DNA of 64,000 nucleotides from the NCBI GenBank assembly GCA_949775045.1, contig OX459105.1, positions 17,311,353 to 17,375,352 on the forward strand, written 5' to 3'. The notes beneath the pieces are model-generated. The model was not told the origin of the DNA. It made no database searches and saw nothing but the letters and a program-made list of their open reading frames with translations. Numbering within the stretch: position 1 is the first letter of the stretch; every line of letters starts with the position of its first letter. Source of the DNA: Metridium senile. Lineage: Eukaryota > Cnidaria > Anthozoa > Actiniaria > Metridiidae. Made by a program: the position numbers and the translations under genes. Below, in pieces: positions 31,417-64,000 of this stretch.

Positions 31417-31862
31417 AATTAAAGTTTATTGTATTGTATTGTATTGTTATCGTATTCGTTGTTATTTATTTTTATGTTTTTCTTATTTTTTCAGTAAGTC
31501 ATTCTTAATATTGCAACGTTTGCCTCAAAAAAAGAAGCTCAAAATTGGTGTACAGCTTTTCAACTAACGCTATCGAATTGACATTTTTGTACCTGGAACT
31601 TAATGCTAAATTTAGTTGACTCATTAATTTTGTGTGTTTACTAGAAGTTGTACATCGTGCCCTCGTTTTGAGGTATAGAATTTTCCCGACTTCCCCAGCA
31701 CCCTCAGTTTCGGTCAGTAAGGTCTTCATTGAGCATGCGCAATAGCGCCAGCTTGCAACTGGAGAAGTTGAAGGAAATTAAAGTGCGAAAAAGTGTTTGT
31801 TTTTTTTTGAGTCAAGATGATTGACTGAAAAATGATTTCAAGTAAGGACTAAACCAAATACA

Positions 31863-32452
31863 ATGGCAATGAGTGTTTTATTTGAAGAAAATTTCAAAAA
31901 CTTAACAAACTTCATCTTTTGGGTGGACAAACCGAGCAACAAGTGTGCCGCTCCTGGTGTGCCGACTGGAACCATGTTTGGCGGAATCATGTTTTATTAC
32001 TTAGGAATGGAAAAGCCTTTGTATTAAATGACGATTGTAAACGTGAAGTATTTAAACTACTCAAATATGGAAAAACAATGAGAAGACAAGGCTCACAAAC
32101 TTTGCTTTGTTTTGAGAATATCAATTATGGCGCTTCCTCTTCTTGCGAAGAAGAAGAAGATGGTGAAGATGTTTTTCAAACTCCTAGTCCTGTATTGCAC
32201 AGCGATTATGAAATACCAAAAGATATCTCCAGTAACAACCTGTCAAGGAAGATCTCTGACCTTTTTAAAACGGATGGAAAAGACAAGATCATTTTTGAGA
32301 AAATGTCACCGACTTTACGCCGACCGTTGATTGCCAGTGCAGCTAGTGATGGAACAGGAAGGAAAAGACGTTTAAGCTTTTTTCAAAACGATAAAAAAGA
32401 TAAAACAGAGGAAGCGGTTAGTATAATCATGAATATTGTAAATGTACTTTAG
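31863..32452 (+). CDS. Unrecognised coding-like exon with apparent frame break
   Basis: From ATG 31863 one frame reads MAMSVLFEENFKNLTNFIF and stays open to about 32031. An overlapping frame (no ATG near its start) reads on from about 31919: VCRSWCADWNHVWRNHVLLL, NGKAFVLNDDCKREVFKLLK, an acidic CEEEEDGED, then DVFQTPSPVLHSDYEIP, KISDLFKTDGKDK and RKRRLSFFQNDKKDKTEEA, with a GT donor after 32416. Joining the two would need one extra base near the TTTTGGG at 31917-31923. That is consistent with a sequencing slip or a broken gene, or the second frame may have an upstream exon. An ATG within the second frame is at 32078. I do not recognise the product, and no downstream exon is found before FCHO. 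Confidence 0.4.
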
Positions 32453-33034
32453 TGTGTAAGATAGTTTTGCCAGGTTACTCCCATGGTAGATCGCGGGTAC
32501 AAAACTGAAAACAAAGAATCCATGAATAAGTAATTAATAAAAATAAAAATATAGAGAGAATAGAGTAACAACAAATATCAAAAAGTTAAACTCAAGTTTT
32601 AAAGAAAAAAAATAGTTTCATAATCCCATAATTCTTGACCCGAAAACCGGGTGCTACAATAAAGTTATTTTTGATAGAAAAAAAGCAAAAAAAAAACAAC
32701 AGTAATAGATGTTTTTTGTCTAGAATTCATGTTTTACTGGTTTGTGCATGTATACATTACAGAGCAAATATGTTTGATTACAAAAATATTATTTATTTTG
32801 CCCAGAAATGAGTAATAATGCAGACCATCGTATATAAAATTATCGTATAAAATTTACACGTGTGGGAGGGGAGGGTAAGTAGCTGACCGTGTTTAATGAC
32901 AAGGGACTGGGATGTGGGAGATTCCAATTTCCGTTCTAAGTTCATGCATCAGCCATGTTGATATTACTGGATCTTTTACCTTCTTAATCAAATTTATCTC
33001 CATGTAACTACTGTTTCAAATTAATACAGGCACA
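32453..33034. other. Gap between the unrecognised exon and FCHO; FCHO 5' flank
   Basis: No coding exon. The sequence taatacag just before the FCHO ATG is an acceptor-like AG, so FCHO probably has an upstream non-coding exon somewhere here or further left. Confidence 0.4.
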
Positions 33035-62747
<29,713 letters not shown>

Positions 62748-63690
62748 CTCTGGATAATAACAACCATTTGTATGTAACAAAAAGAAATATATTTGCCCTC
62801 AATGAATTTCATATGATAATACTGCAATACAATGAAAGCCCAATTACACACACAAGTAGACTAATAATTGATGTCATAAAAATAGATGGATTTTATTGGA
62901 CATCAAGAAAAAATACAGTAGTTGTTTTGTAGTAGAAACAATCTCTAACTGGTTGCTAGGGAAACCTCACAAAAGATTTCAAATACTTTTATAATAAATG
63001 CCCAGCATATTTTGAAGAAGTTTCAATATTTGATATGATTGTGAATACATGATAGGTTACATTGACATCAATATATCAACTTATACATGGGTAGCTTTTG
63101 GTTCACTATTCACTGGTTTTGATCAAGTGTTCCAAAGGGTTTTCCCTGAGATAGTTCTTTGTGGTTTTCCCTCACAGCAACCTTTAGGCTAGACATCTGT
63201 TTTAGCTGTAGAGATTATTTTACATGTCATCATTAGCAATGCATGGTTATAGCTAATATACAGTTAACAATAGTGAAAAGCTTTTCTTTTTTGACAAAAA
63301 TATAATTTTTTATGGCTGATTGCAATAATAATGTAAAAGCCTGAATGAATGGTTTTTATCTGGAAAGTTCTACTGTGGTTTGATAATGAATATTTTTTTC
63401 AGCCATGAATTACCTACATTTTAGCATGCTATGTAAACATTGATAGTAATGCTGATTATTACAAGTTGCAGGTTAACGTACGCAATCAAAATGCATAATG
63501 TTCTTTCATTATGTGCATAAATAAATCAAATCAATTCTTATTAAACTGTTTCAATGTTTTTATACCATTGTCTTTTCCTGGATGTATACTTTAGATGGTA
63601 AATATTCAAGGGTTTATTGATGGTAGTTGAGTGGTTAGTTGGTGTATTTGGTTTTCCTTAACCTTTGAAACACTCTTTAGTGTATCACTC
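62748..63690. other. 3' UTR and downstream flank of FCHO
   Basis: The stop is at 62745-62747. AATAAA motifs at about 62993 and 63519 are candidate polyadenylation signals. No further gene is seen. A plus frame of 140 codons through 62510-62932 overlaps the terminal exon in another frame and is not credible. Confidence 0.6.
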
Positions 63691-63699
63691 TTTGATACA

Positions 63700-64000
63700 C
63701 TCTAATTCCATTGTGTTCTTTTGTTGTTATTTGACTAGTACACTTTTAACTAATACAATTTGTTCTTTTGTTGTTATTTGACCAGTACACTTTTAACTAA
63801 TACACTTTGTTCTTTTGTTGTTATTTGACCAGTACACTTTTAACTAATACACTTTGTTCTTTTGTTGTTATTTGACCAGTACACTTTTAACTAATACACT
63901 TTGTTCTTTTGTTGTTATTTGACCAGTACACTTTTAACTAATACATTTTGTTCTTTTGTTGTTATTTGACTAGTACACTTTTAACTAAATACACTTTGTT
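63700..64000. repeat. 47-bp tandem array at right edge
   Basis: Unit accagtacacttttaactaa plus tacactttgttcttttgttg plus ttatttg, about six copies running off the window. Confidence 0.95.

Overview
The window is nuclear DNA of an animal. Genes are split by many short GT-AG introns, the DNA is AT-rich, and it is littered with tRNA-derived SINEs, MITEs and intronic microsatellites. Its protein set (alternative oxidase, ZP-N protein, DHCR24, VCP/p97, BABAM1/MERIT40, FCHO) fits a metazoan. An animal alternative oxidase excludes vertebrates and suggests a marine invertebrate such as a sponge, cnidarian, placozoan or invertebrate deuterostome. I cannot place it more precisely from sequence alone.

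Layout. 127-2039 (-): first five coding exons of a mitochondrial alternative oxidase, running off the left edge. 2893-3796 (-): a two-exon ZP-N protein with a signal peptide and a GPI- or membrane-anchor-like tail. 5608-10157 (+): DHCR24, 7 exons, 528 aa. 11084-19139 (-): VCP/p97, 24 exons, 806 aa, convergent with DHCR24. 19601-20135 (-): a small unrecognised lysine-rich gene, 83 aa. 21158-25271 (+): BABAM1/MERIT40, 7 exons. 26523-27260 (+): an intronless unrecognised gene, 245 aa. 27.3-31.8 kb: intergenic, with a LINE tail, SINE debris and nested foldback elements. 31863-32452 (+): an unrecognised coding-like exon with an apparent frame break. 33035-62747 (+): a complete FCHO (F-BAR + mu-homology) endocytic gene, 28 coding exons, 998 aa.

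The dominant feature is a 57-bp minisatellite of about 13.4 kb (49111-62481) that fills the last intron of FCHO. It begins within about 10 bases of the 5' splice site, and only the last seven complete codons lie beyond it. It shows nested higher-order duplication and contains a 200-N assembly gap. The two giant minus-strand reading frames over it (1538 and 2915 codons) are by-products of a repeat length divisible by three.

A recurring pattern is local tandem duplication at exon borders: in AOX, VCP, BABAM1 and repeatedly in FCHO, the duplicated block touches or copies a splice site or stop codon. The clearest case is a 27-bp x10 array that multiplies a 3' splice acceptor so that each added unit would insert nine codons in frame. 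Unusual splice signals also occur: a U12-like ATATCC donor in FCHO, a GC-AG intron in VCP, a BABAM1 intron without a GT donor at the position the reading frame needs, and a NAGNAG acceptor in FCHO.

The genes are unrelated housekeeping or cell-biology genes with no operon-like logic.
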